DNA of 64,000 bases from Nocardioidaceae bacterium. Its GTDB lineage: Bacteria; Actinomycetota; Actinomycetes; Propionibacteriales; Nocardioidaceae. Each line of letters begins with the position of its first letter. Position 1 is the stretch's first letter. This document shows, in pieces, positions 50,130 through 59,606 of this stretch. Made by a program: the position numbers and the translations under genes. The notes below the pieces were generated by a model, which saw nothing but the letters and a program-made list of their open reading frames with translations, was not told the origin of the DNA and ran no database searches. Where the stretch lies: the NCBI GenBank assembly GCA_030447865.1, contig JAUJOD010000003.1:253099-317098 (forward strand), in the 5' to 3' direction.

Positions 50130-50155
50130 ATACGCCGCCAGACAGTCGACCGTTC
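50130..50155 (-). promoter_or_regulatory. ECF-type promoter 4: autoregulated sigma/anti-sigma operon
   Basis: On the minus strand GAACG (50151-50155) and CGTAT (50130-50134) are 16 bases apart, the same spacing as in promoters 1-3. The sigma TTG start lies 30 bases downstream at 50099. Confidence 0.75.
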
Positions 50156-50179
50156 AGCAGAAACTGAGCAAAGCCTGGT

Positions 50180-50205
50180 GAACGTGGCTGTTCCAGCAGA
50201 CGTAT
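50180..50205 (+). promoter_or_regulatory. ECF-type promoter 3 of the sigma regulon
   Basis: GAACG (50180-50184), 16 bases, CGTAT (50201-50205), about 68 bases before the ATG at 50274. It is divergent from promoter 4; the outer GAACG elements are only 24 bases apart. Its spacer sequence differs from promoters 1 and 2, so the match is not simply duplication. Confidence 0.78.
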
Positions 50206-50273
50206 ACACCGCTGAGTGTCCACAGCGCCAGGATCCGCCTGAAGCCGGGTCACACCACATAAGGAGATTGCAG

Positions 50274-50900
50274 ATGAACTTCCCTCGAACAGCAGTGTTG
50301 ACCTGCCTCAGCATCGGGGCACTTGCCGTCGGTTCTACCGGGGCGTTGGCCTCCCATGACGGGGGCAGCGGGGACTGGAGCGGAGACAGCGGTGGCAAGG
50401 GAGCCTTCCGCGCCGCGTCTTACATCAACTCCGATGGAGGCGCCAACCGCAACGTTGACTCTGACTCGAGCTGCGCCACGCCCGACCAGCGCGACCGTCA
50501 GCGGATCAGCAGCAAGTCCAGCGGCAACCCAGGCAACCGCAATGTGCACAACGACGCATGCTTCTTCGACATGAACGGCAACAAGGCTGACGGGCCGGCC
50601 TCATTCCAGAGCTTCGGCGCGGGCTACATCAGCGCCTGCCCCGACCCCGACGGCACGGGGCCGAAGTACGCGGTGCTGAGCGACACCAACGGTGACGGCC
50701 GCAACGACCTTTGCTTCCAGTCCGGCTACCAGGAGAGCATGATTCCCGGAACGGCCGGCAACGAAGAGTTCCACGCCCGGGTCAACAAGAACACCGGCGA
50801 GGGCCGTCAGTACGTCGTGTGGTGCTCTGACGCCGACGCCGACGGGTGCTCCGACGAAGACGTCAAGGACCGCATCACCGTCCGGTGGCTCTCCTCCTGA
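50274..50900 (+). CDS. Secreted protein with thrombospondin-type-3-like calcium loops
   Basis: The 208-residue product has a signal peptide (NFPRTAVLTCLSIGALAVGS, cleaved near ALASHD) and a Ser/Gly/Asp-rich linker. A Cys-containing domain carries DTNGDGRNDLC and DADADGCSDED, loops typical of calcium-binding thrombospondin type 3 or dockerin-like repeats. AAGGAG eight bases upstream gives a strong ribosome site. It is controlled by the ECF-type promoter at 50180. With the repeat protein at 48328 it forms a set of exported Ca-binding-type proteins around the sigma gene. The function is unknown. Confidence 0.8.
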   Translation: MNFPRTAVLTCLSIGALAVGSTGALASHDGGSGDWSGDSGGKGAFRAASYINSDGGANRNVDSDSSCATPDQRDRQRISSKSSGNPGNRNVHNDACFFDMNGNKADGPASFQSFGAGYISACPDPDGTGPKYAVLSDTNGDGRNDLCFQSGYQESMIPGTAGNEEFHARVNKNTGEGRQYVVWCSDADADGCSDEDVKDRITVRWLSS

Positions 50901-50956
50901 CCAGGGCCGAACCGGGCCGTCCGATCTAGCCCTCCGGTACCCCTGACCGCATCAGC

Positions 50957-50992
50957 GATAGGCCCCTGCCCGTACCCGGGTGGGGGCCTATC
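50957..50992. terminator. Bidirectional hairpin between convergent genes
   Basis: GATAGGCCCC and GGGGCCTATC pair around a loop with further GC pairing. It lies between the secreted-protein gene and the convergent ppk2 gene. Confidence 0.7.
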
Positions 50993-51027
50993 GGGGTGGG
51001 GGCCTATCTCGGGCGGGTCAAACCGCG

Positions 51028-51840
51028 TCAGTAGATCTCGGGAACCGTTCTCTGGGTCTCCTTCGGCGGACGGACGTAGTCATCAGTTTGCCGCTCGGGC
51101 AGCTCCAGCGGCACCGACTTGACGTCCTCGTACGGGACGCAACTCAGCAGGTGGCTGATGCAGTTCAGCCGGGCCCGCCGCTTGTCATCGGCGTTCACCA
51201 CCCACCACGGGGACGTCTCGGTGTCGGTGTGCTCGAACATCCGGTCCTTGGCGCGGGAGTAGTCGACCCACCGCGCGCGGGAATGCAAGTCCATCTCGCT
51301 GAGCTTCCAGCGTTTCTCGGGGTTGTTGATGCGATCTTGGAACCGCCGCTCCTGTTCGTCGTCACTCACCGAGAACCAGTACTTGATCAGGATCAGGCCG
51401 GAGCGGATCAGCATGTCCTCGAACTCCGGAGCGCTGCGCAGGAACTCCTCGTACTCCTCGTCGGTGCAAAACCCCATCACGCGTTCGACGCCGGCCCGGT
51501 TGTACCAGCTGCGGTCGAACAGCACCACTTCTCCGCCGGCGGGCAGGTGGGCGGCGTACCGCTGGAAGTACCACTGCGACCGTTCCTTCTCCGTTGGCGC
51601 TGCCAGCGCGACCACCCGCACGACCCGTGGGTTGGTCTGGTCGCCGATACGTTTGATCGTGCCGCCCTTGCCGGCCGCATCGCGGCCCTCGAAGATCACG
51701 CAGACCCGCAGCCCCTGCGACGCCACCCACTCCTGCATCTTGACGAGCTCATTCTGCAGCCGAGCCAGCTCAGGCTCGTAGATCTTCTTCTTCAGCTTCT
51801 TGGGCTTCTCGGACTTCTCGGACTGCTCGGTCACGGTCAT
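51028..51840 (-). CDS. ppk2: Polyphosphate kinase 2 family protein
   Basis: The 270-residue enzyme has Walker A-like FEGRDAAGKGG, Walker B-type VVLFDRSWYNRAGVERVMGF, the lid DRINNPEKRWKLSEMDLHSR and AKDRMFEHTDTETSPWWVVN, the typical PPK2 class layout. It phosphorylates nucleoside mono- or diphosphates with polyphosphate, or the reverse. The ATG at 51840 is chosen over 51852 because a GGAGAG site immediately precedes it. The Lys/Glu-rich N-terminal ~20 residues are disordered. Divergent from the helicase gene. Confidence 0.93.
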   Translation of the reverse strand: MTVTEQSEKSEKPKKLKKKIYEPELARLQNELVKMQEWVASQGLRVCVIFEGRDAAGKGGTIKRIGDQTNPRVVRVVALAAPTEKERSQWYFQRYAAHLPAGGEVVLFDRSWYNRAGVERVMGFCTDEEYEEFLRSAPEFEDMLIRSGLILIKYWFSVSDDEQERRFQDRINNPEKRWKLSEMDLHSRARWVDYSRAKDRMFEHTDTETSPWWVVNADDKRRARLNCISHLLSCVPYEDVKSVPLELPERQTDDYVRPPKETQRTVPEIY

Positions 51841-51906
51841 CAGGCTCTCCATAGTGTCGGCGGGGGACGCCCATTCTCGTACACCCCACCGTGGCGCGCC
51901 ATAGTT

Positions 51907-54900
51907 GTGCTGGTGGACGCTGCCCGCCTGGATGTCGCGATCAGCTATCCCGAGCAGCTCCCCGTCTCACAGCGCAAGGACGACATCGCCGGCGCGATCC
52001 GCGACCACCAGGTGGTGATCGTTGCCGGGGAGACCGGGAGCGGCAAGACGACCCAGTTGCCAAAGATCTGCCTCGACCTCGGCCGTGGCCAGGACGGGCG
52101 CGTCATCGGCCACACCCAGCCGCGCCGGATCGCCGCCCGCACGGTCGCCGAGCGCATCGCCGAGGAGCTCGGCACCGAGCTCGGTGAGGTGGTCGGCTAC
52201 AAGATCCGGTTCACCGACAGGTCCAGCGACGCCACCGCCGTCAAGGTCATGACCGACGGCATCCTGCTCGCGGAGATCCAGCGCGACCGGTCGCTCAAGC
52301 GCTACGACACGATCATCATCGACGAGGCGCACGAGCGCAGCCTCAACATCGACTTCCTGCTCGGCTACCTCAAGCAGCTGCTCCCAAGGCGCCCTGACCT
52401 CAAGGTGATCATCACCTCCGCGACAATCGACCCGCAGCGCTTCGCGGAGCACTTCGACGCGCCCGTCATCGAGGTGTCGGGACGCACCCATCCCGTCGAG
52501 GTCCGATACCGCGAGCTACTCGACGACCAGACCCAGGGCATCACCGACGCGGTGCGCGAACTGGTCGATGAGGGCCCCGGTGACATCTTGGTGTTCTTGT
52601 CCGGCGAGCGCGAGATCCGCGACGCAGCCGACGCGTTGAAGAAGGTCAAGCCCCGACGGGCGACTGACACGTTCGAGGTGCTGCCGCTGTACGCGCGGCT
52701 GTCGACCGCCGACCAGCACCGGGTGTTCGCGCCGCACTCCACCCGCCGGGTCGTGTTGGCCACCAACGTTGCCGAGACGTCGCTGACGGTTCCCGGCATC
52801 CGGTACGTCGTCGACACCGGCTTGGCGCGCATCTCCCGGTTTAGCGCGCGTACCAAGGTGCAGCGGCTGCCGATCGAGCCCATCTCCCAGGCCAGTGCCA
52901 ACCAGCGCAAGGGCCGGTGCGGCCGGGTCGCCGAGGGCATCTGCATTCGGCTGTACGCCGAGGAGGACTTCTCCGCGCGCCCGGAGTTCACTGAGCCGGA
53001 GATCCTGCGCACCAACCTGGCGTCGGTGATCTTGCAGATGACCGCGCTCGGTCTCGGCGACATCGCCAGGTTCCCGTTTCTGGAGCCGCCGGACACCCGC
53101 AGCATTCAGGCCGGCATGCAGCTGCTCGAGGAGATCGGTGCATTGACGCTGCCGGCTCAGCGACGTACGAAAGCCAACCGGTCGGCTGCCTCGACCGGCG
53201 GCGACACGGGAAACCAGATGGGGCCGCGGCTGACGAAGCTGGGCCGCCAGCTCGCGCAGCTTCCAGTCGACCCACGACTCGGCCGGATGGTGCTCGAGGC
53301 CGGCCGCAACGGCTGCGTGAGGGAGGTCATCACCATCGTCGCCGCGTTGTCGATCCAAGACCCGCGCGAGCGGCCGGCCGACGTACAAGAGCAGGCTGAT
53401 GCCCAGCACCGGCGGTTTGCTGACCCGGCGTCGGACTTCGCCGCTCTGCTCAACCTGTGGCGGCACCTGCAGGAGCAGCAGAAGGCGTCGTCGTCGAGCG
53501 CGTTCCGGCGGCTGTGCAAGGCGGAGTTCCTCAACTACCTGCGGGTGCGCGAGTGGCAGGACGTCGACGCGCAGCTCCGCCAGGTCGCCAAGCAGCTCGG
53601 CCTGCGGCTCAACTCGGCGCCGGCGGCGAGCGAGGCCATCCACCGGTCGCTGCTCGCCGGCCTGCTGTCGCACCTGGGGATGAAGGACCCCGAGAAGCGC
53701 GACTACCTCGGCGCTCGCGGCACCCGGTTCGCTCTCTTCCCAGGGTCGGCGCTGTTCAAGAAACCACCGGACTACGTGATGGCTGCGGAGCTGGTCGAGA
53801 CCGGCCGGCTGTGGGCGCGTGTCAACGCCCGCATCGAGCCCGGGTGGGCGGAGGCGCTTGGTGCGCATCTCGTGAAACGCAGCTACAGCGAGCCGCACTG
53901 GGAGAAGAACCGCGGCGCGGTGATGGCGCTGGAGAAGGTGACGCTGTACGGCGTGCCGCTCGCCGCCGACCGGCCGGTGAACTACGGAAAGATCGACCCG
54001 GTCGTGGCTCGGGAGCTGTTCATCCGGCATGCACTGGTGCAAGGGGAGTGGCGCACACGGCATCGGTTCTTCGCGACGAACACCGCGCTGCTCGAGCAGG
54101 CCGAGGACCTCGAGCACAAGGCCCGCCGCCGCGACATCGTCGTCGACGACGACACCCTGTTCGACTTCTACGACGCCCGCGTCCCGGCCGACGTGGTCTC
54201 GACAGCTCACCTCGACGCGTGGTGGAAGCAGGCCCGCCTGGTCACTCCGGAGCTGCTGACGTTCGACCCGGACCTGGTGGTGAGCGAAGCCGCCGCGGAG
54301 GTGTCGAGCGAGCAGTTTCCCGACGTCTGGCGCTCCGGCGAGGCGGAGTTGCCGCTCGCGTACGCCTTCGAGCCTGGTGCTGAGCATGACGGCGTGACGG
54401 TCGACGTTCCGGTGACGGCCCTGCCAGCGCTGGAGGCTCGGGACTTCAGCTGGCCAGTGCCCGGGCTGCGGCACGAGCTGGTCGTGGCGCTGATCAGATC
54501 GCTGCCCAAGGTGCTACGGGTCAACTTCGTGCCCGCGCCCAACTTCGCCACGGCGTTCCTGGAGGCGGTGACCGCGGGGGAGGAGCCACTGCTCGATGCG
54601 TTGGAGCGCTACCTGCGCCGGACGACCGGCGTCGTCGTACGCCGCGACGACTGGTCGGTCGACAAGGTCCCGGCCCATCTGCGGCCGCTGTTTCGGGTCG
54701 TGTCCGACGGCGGGGAGGTGCTCGGCCAGGGCAGGGACCTCAACGAGCTCAAGGGCGGGCTGGCGCGAGCTGCCGGTGCGGCGGTGTCGTCTGCCGCCAG
54801 TGAGCTCGAACGGTCGGGCATCACGGCCTGGGACTTCGCGGCCGTGCCTGCTGAGTTCATGCAGACCCGCGCCGGGTTCGCGGTGCGCGGATACCCGGCC

Positions 54901-55671
54901 CTTGTCGACGAGGGCGACAGCGTGGCGCTGCGGGTGCTGCCCACCCAGGAGGAGCAGCGCGACGCCATGCGGCTCGGCGTACGCCGCTTGCTCATGCTCG
55001 CCGTTCCATCGCCGGGGCCAGCGGTCGTCAAGGACCTCGACAACGCGGGCCGGCTGGAACTCGGCCTCAACCCGCACGGGAGCGTGGCGAAGCTGCTCGA
55101 GGACTGCTACGCGTGCGCGGTCGACTCCATCGTCGCTGAGGCCGGTGGGCCGGCCTGGGACCGCGCCGGCCACGAGGCACTTGTCGACCGGGTCCGCTCG
55201 CAGGCTAGGCCGCGCACGGCGCAGGTGGTGGAGCTCGTCCGGCCGGTCCTGGTCGCCGCCGCCGACGTCGACCGCCGGCTGTCGGGCCGCGCGGCGCTTG
55301 AGCTACTTCCTTCCCTCACCGACATGAAGGCTCAGTTGTCCCGGCTGGTCTACCCGGGGTTCGTCGCCGAGTCTGGCCTGGCGGCGGCGCTGCGTGCGCT
55401 GCCGCGCTACCTGGCGGCGCTGTCACACCGGCTCGACAAGCTGCCCGAGGACCCCAGGCGCGACGCTGTGCTGATGGCGTCGATGGCGGGGGTCCAGTCG
55501 GCGTACCTGCATCAGGTGGAGGGGCTGCCCGCGGGCCGCCAGGTCCCTGCCGCGCTGCGCGAGATCGGCTGGATGCTGGAGGAGCTGCGGGTCGGCCTCT
55601 TCGCCCAGCACCTCAAGACGGCGCGCCCCATCTCGGTGAAGCGGGTGGAGCGCGCGCTGGCGCAGCTGTGA
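51907..55671 (+). CDS. hrpA: ATP-dependent RNA helicase HrpA
   Basis: A 1254-residue DEAH-box helicase. Walker A GETGSGKTTQ is near residue 46, DEAHERSLNIDFLLGYLKQL (DEAH motif) near 140, SAT motif near 170, and the C-terminal helicase motif QRKGRCGRVAEGICIRLYAE. The HA2, OB and long HrpA-specific DUF3418 regions follow. In Escherichia coli HrpA processes fimbrial mRNA and rescues stalled ribosomes. The GTG at 51907 gives VLVDAARLDVAISYPEQLPV, matching the usual start; a second GTG lies two codons on. Same strand as the aldo/keto reductase, 15 bases upstream of it. Confidence 0.93.
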   Translation: MLVDAARLDVAISYPEQLPVSQRKDDIAGAIRDHQVVIVAGETGSGKTTQLPKICLDLGRGQDGRVIGHTQPRRIAARTVAERIAEELGTELGEVVGYKIRFTDRSSDATAVKVMTDGILLAEIQRDRSLKRYDTIIIDEAHERSLNIDFLLGYLKQLLPRRPDLKVIITSATIDPQRFAEHFDAPVIEVSGRTHPVEVRYRELLDDQTQGITDAVRELVDEGPGDILVFLSGEREIRDAADALKKVKPRRATDTFEVLPLYARLSTADQHRVFAPHSTRRVVLATNVAETSLTVPGIRYVVDTGLARISRFSARTKVQRLPIEPISQASANQRKGRCGRVAEGICIRLYAEEDFSARPEFTEPEILRTNLASVILQMTALGLGDIARFPFLEPPDTRSIQAGMQLLEEIGALTLPAQRRTKANRSAASTGGDTGNQMGPRLTKLGRQLAQLPVDPRLGRMVLEAGRNGCVREVITIVAALSIQDPRERPADVQEQADAQHRRFADPASDFAALLNLWRHLQEQQKASSSSAFRRLCKAEFLNYLRVREWQDVDAQLRQVAKQLGLRLNSAPAASEAIHRSLLAGLLSHLGMKDPEKRDYLGARGTRFALFPGSALFKKPPDYVMAAELVETGRLWARVNARIEPGWAEALGAHLVKRSYSEPHWEKNRGAVMALEKVTLYGVPLAADRPVNYGKIDPVVARELFIRHALVQGEWRTRHRFFATNTALLEQAEDLEHKARRRDIVVDDDTLFDFYDARVPADVVSTAHLDAWWKQARLVTPELLTFDPDLVVSEAAAEVSSEQFPDVWRSGEAELPLAYAFEPGAEHDGVTVDVPVTALPALEARDFSWPVPGLRHELVVALIRSLPKVLRVNFVPAPNFATAFLEAVTAGEEPLLDALERYLRRTTGVVVRRDDWSVDKVPAHLRPLFRVVSDGGEVLGQGRDLNELKGGLARAAGAAVSSAASELERSGITAWDFAAVPAEFMQTRAGFAVRGYPALVDEGDSVALRVLPTQEEQRDAMRLGVRRLLMLAVPSPGPAVVKDLDNAGRLELGLNPHGSVAKLLEDCYACAVDSIVAEAGGPAWDRAGHEALVDRVRSQARPRTAQVVELVRPVLVAAADVDRRLSGRAALELLPSLTDMKAQLSRLVYPGFVAESGLAAALRALPRYLAALSHRLDKLPEDPRRDAVLMASMAGVQSAYLHQVEGLPAGRQVPAALREIGWMLEELRVGLFAQHLKTARPISVKRVERALAQL

Positions 55672-55686
55672 GCTAGCGTTGCCCGC

Positions 55687-56541
55687 ATGCAGACCAGACG
55701 GCTCGGCGATGCCCAGGTAAGCGCGATTGGGCTCGGCGCGATGCCGTTGACCACCGATCGCAGACCCGACGAGGCGCAGGCGCTGCGCACGGTGCACGCG
55801 GCTCTCGACGCGGGGGTGACGCTGGTCGACACGGCCGACGCCTACACGCCCGCCGAGCGCGGCCCGGGGATGAACGAGGAGGTCGTCGCGAAGGCGCTCG
55901 CGTCGTACTCCGGCTCGACCGACGGTGTCATCGTCGCCACCAAGGGCGGCCACACCCGCGACGGAGCCGACTGGGGTCTCAACGGCCGCCCCGACTACCT
56001 GCGCAGCGCGTGCGAGGCGTCACTGCGCCGGCTTGGGGTGGAGGCGATCGGCCTGTACCAGCACCACCGCCCCGACCCCGATGTGCCGTACGAGGAGACG
56101 ATGGGTGGGCTCAAGGACCTGTACGACGCTGGGCTGATCCAGCGTGCCGGCATCTCCAACGCCGACCTCGACCAGATCAGGATCGCGGCCGAGATCCTCG
56201 GCGCTGCGCTGGTGTCGGTGCAGAACGAGTTCTCGCCGAAGTTCCGCAGCAGCGAGCCGGAGATCGGCGTCTGCGCGGAGCTCGGGCTCGCGTTCCTTCC
56301 GTGGAGTCCGCTCGGCGGCATGCGTGAAGCCAAGGAGCTCGGCGAGAAGTACGCCGCGTTCGCCGACGTCGCCCGGGCTCACGGCGTCAGCCCGCAGCAG
56401 GTCTGCCTCGCGTGGGAACTGGCCCTCTCCGACGCCATGATCCCGATACCCGGCGCCAGCCGGGAAGAGTCGATCCGGGACTCGGTCGCCGCCATCGAAC
56501 TGCAGCTCACCGACGACGAACTGGCCGCACTCTCGCAGTAG
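55687..56541 (+). CDS. Aldo/keto reductase
   Basis: The 284-residue NADPH-dependent TIM-barrel reductase has GDAQVSAIGLGAMPLTTDRR at the start, the catalytic Asp/Tyr pair in DTADAYTPAERG, Lys in VATKGGHTRDG, and His in LYQHHRPDPD. The cofactor loop PIPGASREESIRDSVAAIEL is also present. Members reduce aldehydes and ketones; the substrate is unknown. TAGCGT lies seven bases before the ATG, so the transcript is likely leaderless. The gene converges on the RNase D gene. Confidence 0.92.
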   Translation: MQTRRLGDAQVSAIGLGAMPLTTDRRPDEAQALRTVHAALDAGVTLVDTADAYTPAERGPGMNEEVVAKALASYSGSTDGVIVATKGGHTRDGADWGLNGRPDYLRSACEASLRRLGVEAIGLYQHHRPDPDVPYEETMGGLKDLYDAGLIQRAGISNADLDQIRIAAEILGAALVSVQNEFSPKFRSSEPEIGVCAELGLAFLPWSPLGGMREAKELGEKYAAFADVARAHGVSPQQVCLAWELALSDAMIPIPGASREESIRDSVAAIELQLTDDELAALSQ

Positions 56542-56634
56542 GTCGGGGCGCGCCTCTCACCTCGTCGACTTGTCAGGATGAGCCACGCCGGGACCTGGTC
56601 CACTGACCCTGACAACTCCGAGACGGGGAGGGGG

Positions 56635-57888
56635 TCAGCCGGTCAACGCGTCGACAAGCACCTCGGCGGTGAGTTCGATCTGCCACGGTCGCGCCCCGGT
56701 GGCGGCCAACGCCGCCTCGACCGCCTGCTTCGTCAACGGGTCAGGCGGCCGCCACGCCAGTCGGCGTACGGCGTCGGGCTGCAGCAGGTTCTCCTGCGGT
56801 ACGTCGTGCGCGTCCGCCAGCGCGGCCAGCGCCTCTCGGCAGCGGGCCAGCCGCTCGGCCGCGGCAGGGAACTTGTGCGGCCAGCTTCGAGCCGGCGGGG
56901 GACCGTCGGCCCGGGCGGCCAGGGAAGGCAGTTCCTCCTCGGGCAGCGCCGCCGCCTCGGCAACCGCCGCGTAGAACTGGGTGAGGTAACGCTGAGCGCC
57001 TCGGGACGTGAAGCCACCCAGACGCCCCAGTGCCCGCCGCGACTTGGGGGCAGCTGCAGCGGCCTCGACGATCGCCGCGTCCGGGAGGATCCGCGCGGCC
57101 GTTGTGTCGCGCTGCCGGGCCAACGCGTCGCGCTGTTCCCACATCGCCTTGACCACCGCCAGACCGCGCCGCCCACGCACCCGGTGGATCCCCGACGTAC
57201 GCCGCCAGGGGTCGACGCGGGCGCCACCTGCCGGCATCGCCGCCCAGGCGGCGAACTCCTGTCGCGCCCACTCCGCCTTCCCGCTGGCACTCAGCTGGTC
57301 GGCGAGTACGTCGCGAAGCTCCAGCAGCATCTCGACGTCGAGCGCGGCGTAGTGCAGCCACGACTCCGGCAGCGGTCGCTTGGACCAGTCGACGGCTGAG
57401 TGCTCCTTGCGCATCCGGTAGCCCAGCAGCTCCTCGACCAGCACCGCCAGTCCGACCCGGGGGTAGTTGAGCAACCGGCCAGCCAGCTCGGTGTCGAACA
57501 GCGACCGCGGCCGCATGCCAAGCTCAGCGAGGCAGGCCAGGTCCTGGCTGGCGGCGTGCAGCACCCACTCCTCCTCGGCCACCGCCTCCGCCAGCGGGCG
57601 CAACGACTCGTTGGGTACGTCGCCGAACCCGACGGGGTCGATGAGCACCGAGCCGACTCCGGCTCGGCGTACCTGCACAAGGTAGGCGCGCTGGGAGTAC
57701 CGGTAGCCGGAGGCGCGTTCAGCGTCGATCGCCACCGGGCCAGTCGCGGCGGCAAAGTCGGCAACGACCTGTTTCAGGCGCGCGGCCGTCTCGACAAGCG
57801 GCGGTGGCTCGCCGCGCAGCTCGAGCAGTGGCGCGTCGTCTGCATCGGCTGCGGGTGGAGGCGCAGGGTCGTCGTCAGCAGCAGTCAT
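56635..57888 (-). CDS. Ribonuclease D-like 3'-5' exonuclease
   Basis: A 417-residue protein with a DEDDy exonuclease domain: IDAERASGYRYSQRAYLVQV (Asp-Glu), VLHAASQDLACLAELGMRP (second Asp), and LHYAALDVEMLLELRDVL (Tyr-x3-Asp). HRDC-like helical domains follow in the C-terminal half. It trims the 3' ends of tRNA precursors and other RNAs. The ATG at 57888 overlaps the DUF3000 stop (ATGA), so the two are one transcription unit. The upstream extension in the same frame is not conserved. Confidence 0.9.
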   Translation of the reverse strand: MTAADDDPAPPPAADADDAPLLELRGEPPPLVETAARLKQVVADFAAATGPVAIDAERASGYRYSQRAYLVQVRRAGVGSVLIDPVGFGDVPNESLRPLAEAVAEEEWVLHAASQDLACLAELGMRPRSLFDTELAGRLLNYPRVGLAVLVEELLGYRMRKEHSAVDWSKRPLPESWLHYAALDVEMLLELRDVLADQLSASGKAEWARQEFAAWAAMPAGGARVDPWRRTSGIHRVRGRRGLAVVKAMWEQRDALARQRDTTAARILPDAAIVEAAAAAPKSRRALGRLGGFTSRGAQRYLTQFYAAVAEAAALPEEELPSLAARADGPPPARSWPHKFPAAAERLARCREALAALADAHDVPQENLLQPDAVRRLAWRPPDPLTKQAVEAALAATGARPWQIELTAEVLVDALTG

Positions 57889-58466
57889 CGACGGCGGGAG
57901 CGGCGGTTCGGCATGGCCACCACTCCGGCCGGCACCGGTGGTAGCCCGGCGGCCGTGCACAGCAGGTCACCCCAGGCCTCGACGTGCGGGGTGAGCGACC
58001 CGACCGGCGACCACGAAGCCCGCACCTCGATCTCGGCGCTCGCGGGCTCTCCGGCCATGCCACCGAAGCTCTCGGCGGCAACCCGAGTCACAGTGCCGCT
58101 GGGCGCGACGAACTGGGCACCATGGGACTGCAACGCCTCGGTCAGCCAGCTCCATCCGACACCGCCTAGCAGCGGATCGGTCACCATCTCCGGGTCGATG
58201 TCAGACCGGGCGTAGGCCACGCAACGAAAGTTTCCCTGCCAGGAATCGCTGCCCGCCGGGTCGTACAGCAGCACCAGCCGCCCGCCGGCGACTTCTTCGC
58301 CGGAGACCACAACATCTGCGGACAACGCGGCGGAGTACGGTGCGATGCGTTGGGGCGCCGGCATCTCCTCGCAGGCGACCTCAGGGCGCAACTTGGCCGC
58401 CTTGAGCTGCTCGACGGCGGCACGGAACTCTGCCGCCGGCGCGTCGATCTCCTTGCGCGCGGCCAT
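57885..58466 (-). CDS. DUF3000 family protein
   Basis: The 193-residue protein of unknown function has [20 protein letters not shown] and [20 protein letters not shown], plus [20 protein letters not shown] and [20 protein letters not shown]. These are the hallmark blocks of DUF3000, an actinobacterial family frequently next to RNase D and hemE. Translationally coupled to the RNase D gene by the ATGA overlap. It is divergent from hemE with an 84-base gap that must hold both promoters. No role is established. Confidence 0.85.
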   Translation of the reverse strand: MAARKEIDAPAAEFRAAVEQLKAAKLRPEVACEEMPAPQRIAPYSAALSADVVVSGEEVAGGRLVLLYDPAGSDSWQGNFRCVAYARSDIDPEMVTDPLLGGVGWSWLTEALQSHGAQFVAPSGTVTRVAAESFGGMAGEPASAEIEVRASWSPVGSLTPHVEAWGDLLCTAAGLPPVPAGVVAMPNRRSRRR

Positions 58467-58550
58467 GTGTCGAGAGTAGGTCGTGACCGTCGGCGTGGTC
58501 GGGCGACTCGCCGTGCGGCGCCCTGGCCCCAGCATGGCAGGATTCCCGTC

Positions 58551-59606
58551 GTGACCGGACCCCCCAGCGCCCTCGCGGAGAGCGCGTTCCTCCGCGCGGC
58601 TCGCGGACTGCGGGGGCCGCATGTGCCGGTGTGGTTCATGCGGCAGGCCGGCCGTTCGCTGCCGGAGTACCGGGCGATGCGAACAGGCGTGGCGATGCTC
58701 GAGGCGTGCAGCCGCCCCGAGCTGATTGTCGAGATCACGATGCAGCCCGTACGCCGCCTGGGTGTCGACGCCGCGATCTTGTTCAGCGACATCGTGTTGC
58801 CGTTGAAGGCGATGGGAGTCGACCTCGACATCGTGCCAGGGGTGGGGCCGGTGATCGCGACGCCGATCGAGGACCTCGCCGGGGTGGCGCGCATCCCCGA
58901 CTTCACGGCGGAGTCCGTCGGGTTCGTGTCCGAGGCGGTGCGTGGCCTCACCGCGGAGCTGAAGGGCACCCCGCTGATCGGCTTCGCCGGTGCGCCGTAC
59001 ACCCTGGCGTCGTACCTCATCGAGGGGGGTCCGTCGAAGGACCACGCAAAGACCAAGGCGCTCATGTACGGCGCCCCCGACGTCTGGGACGGGCTCATGC
59101 AGCGGCTCGCGGCGACCGCGGCCGGGTTTCTCACGGCGCAGGTGCGGGCGGGTGCCTCGGCGGTGCAGCTGTTCGACTCGTGGGCCGGTGGCCTGTCACC
59201 TGCCGACTACCGGGATTACGTGCTGCCATACACGACGCGAGTCTTCGCCGAGGTAGCGCCGCTTGAGGTGCCGCGCATTCACTTCGGCGTCGCCACTGGT
59301 GAGCTGCTCGCCGACATGGCGGCGGCGGGTGTCGAGGTCATGGGTGTGGACTGGCGGGTGCCGTTGGATCGGGCCGTGCAGCGAATCCGGCCAGCGCAGG
59401 CTGTGCAGGGCAACCTCGACCCGGCTGTCCTGTTCGCCCCGTGGGACGTCGTACAACAGAAAGCGGTCGACGTGATCGCGGCGGGGAAACGGGCCAGGTC
59501 GCACATCTTCAACCTTGGTCACGGCGTACTGCCGGCGACCGACCCCGACGTGCTCGCCCGGCTGGTGGATTTCATTCATTCGCACGAGGTCGCAGCCGCG
59601 GAGTGA
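58551..59606 (+). CDS. hemE: Uroporphyrinogen decarboxylase
   Basis: The 351-residue enzyme has [18 protein letters not shown], the family signature, with the Arg and Asp-containing loop ([20 protein letters not shown]). [20 protein letters not shown] and [14 protein letters not shown] are further conserved blocks. It removes four carboxyls from uroporphyrinogen III to give coproporphyrinogen III. The GTG start follows DUF3000's divergent region. The stop overlaps the convergent DUF4349 lipoprotein gene by 35 bases. In this organism it feeds the coproporphyrin-dependent heme route (hemY/cgoX and chdC downstream). Confidence 0.95.
   Translation: MTGPPSALAESAFLRAARGLRGPHVPVWFMRQAGRSLPEYRAMRTGVAMLEACSRPELIVEITMQPVRRLGVDAAILFSDIVLPLKAMGVDLDIVPGVGPVIATPIEDLAGVARIPDFTAESVGFVSEAVRGLTAELKGTPLIGFAGAPYTLASYLIEGGPSKDHAKTKALMYGAPDVWDGLMQRLAATAAGFLTAQVRAGASAVQLFDSWAGGLSPADYRDYVLPYTTRVFAEVAPLEVPRIHFGVATGELLADMAAAGVEVMGVDWRVPLDRAVQRIRPAQAVQGNLDPAVLFAPWDVVQQKAVDVIAAGKRARSHIFNLGHGVLPATDPDVLARLVDFIHSHEVAAAE

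Noticed and set aside
50980-51906. Extended N-terminus of the HrpA frame over the ppk2 gene
   Set aside because: The upstream part is antisense to PPK2 and lacks helicase homology; the helicase starts at 51907.
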